Of a stretch of DNA of 64,000 nucleotides, positions 63,962 to 64,000 are shown in pieces. The stretch comes from Lucinisca nassula. Taxonomy: Eukaryota > Mollusca > Bivalvia > Lucinida > Lucinidae. The stretch's first letter is position 1. Every line of letters begins with the position of its first letter. The stretch covers positions 91,499,221 to 91,563,220 of the forward strand of contig OY757021.1 in NCBI GenBank assembly GCA_963580285.1, given 5' to 3'. Position numbers and translations under genes: made by a program. The notes below the pieces were generated by a model that saw nothing but the letters and a program-made list of their open reading frames with translations, made no database searches and was not told where the DNA came from.

Positions 63962-64000
63962 CTGTGACCTATATTAAATAGTCTAGATGGGGTCGTTAAA

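Overview
This 64 kb window looks like repeat-dominated, non-coding DNA from an invertebrate genome, most likely a marine or freshwater mollusc (bivalve-like). That organism call is inference from the style of the repeats (tRNA-derived SINEs, dense hairpin MITEs, AGCTCACC-ended tandem-core elements, LINE tails made of short repeats); no host gene is visible to confirm it. I found no convincing host exon, rRNA or functional tRNA gene. Nearly all long open frames are decayed transposon proteins or translations of simple repeats.

Layout. 0.1-2.7 kb: a 2.6 kb mariner/pogo-like element (TA target duplication) holding a THAP-finger relic, with other repeats nested inside. 3.6-5.7 kb: an element whose inverted ends are arrays of a GGTACGAGTTGAC unit, inserted in a SINE with an 8 bp duplication. 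6.5-13.2 kb: SINEs, two LINE 3' ends facing each other, a 1.8 kb cluster of a TTCTTGTCGC motif, and 97 bp minisatellites. 13.3-15.0 kb: an RNase H-bearing LINE relic (- strand) abutting a 0.68 kb long-TIR element. 15.4-23.9 kb: an 8.46 kb interval bounded by 130 bp inverted repeats, containing a LINE with PHD, endonuclease and RT parts, plus many SINEs. 24.6-35.0 kb: a large LINE (LINE-2) flanked by a 14 bp duplication and split by a 3.96 kb Penelope-like element that is itself bounded by 0.9 kb inverted arms. 35.5-45 kb: tandem repeats, SINEs, MITEs and inverted duplications, including a 236 bp insertion with a hammerhead-ribozyme fold. 45.3-47.4 kb: three tandem piggyBac-like MITEs. 47.6-48.0 kb: a perfect 70 bp palindrome between (TA)n tracts that carries a second hammerhead core. 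48.6-50.8 kb: two LINE remnants. 53.3-60 kb: two tandem-core repeats (166 bp and about 145 bp periods), the first split by a 2.1 kb hAT element. 61.1-64 kb: a hAT element keeping a BED-finger frame, SINEs and a small hAT-like element.

How they work together. Several autonomous/non-autonomous relationships can be read directly. SINE-A ends in the same tail sequence as LINE-3, which implies shared reverse-transcription machinery. Insertions nest with clean target duplications (hAT GTATGAAG and ATTGTTAT; SINE-C with five separate 8-14 bp duplications; SINE-B inside SINE-C), giving a relative order of events. Two type I hammerhead ribozyme candidates are the most interesting find, because this ribozyme class is known to travel with Penelope-like elements and retrozymes, and a Penelope-like relic is present in the same window.
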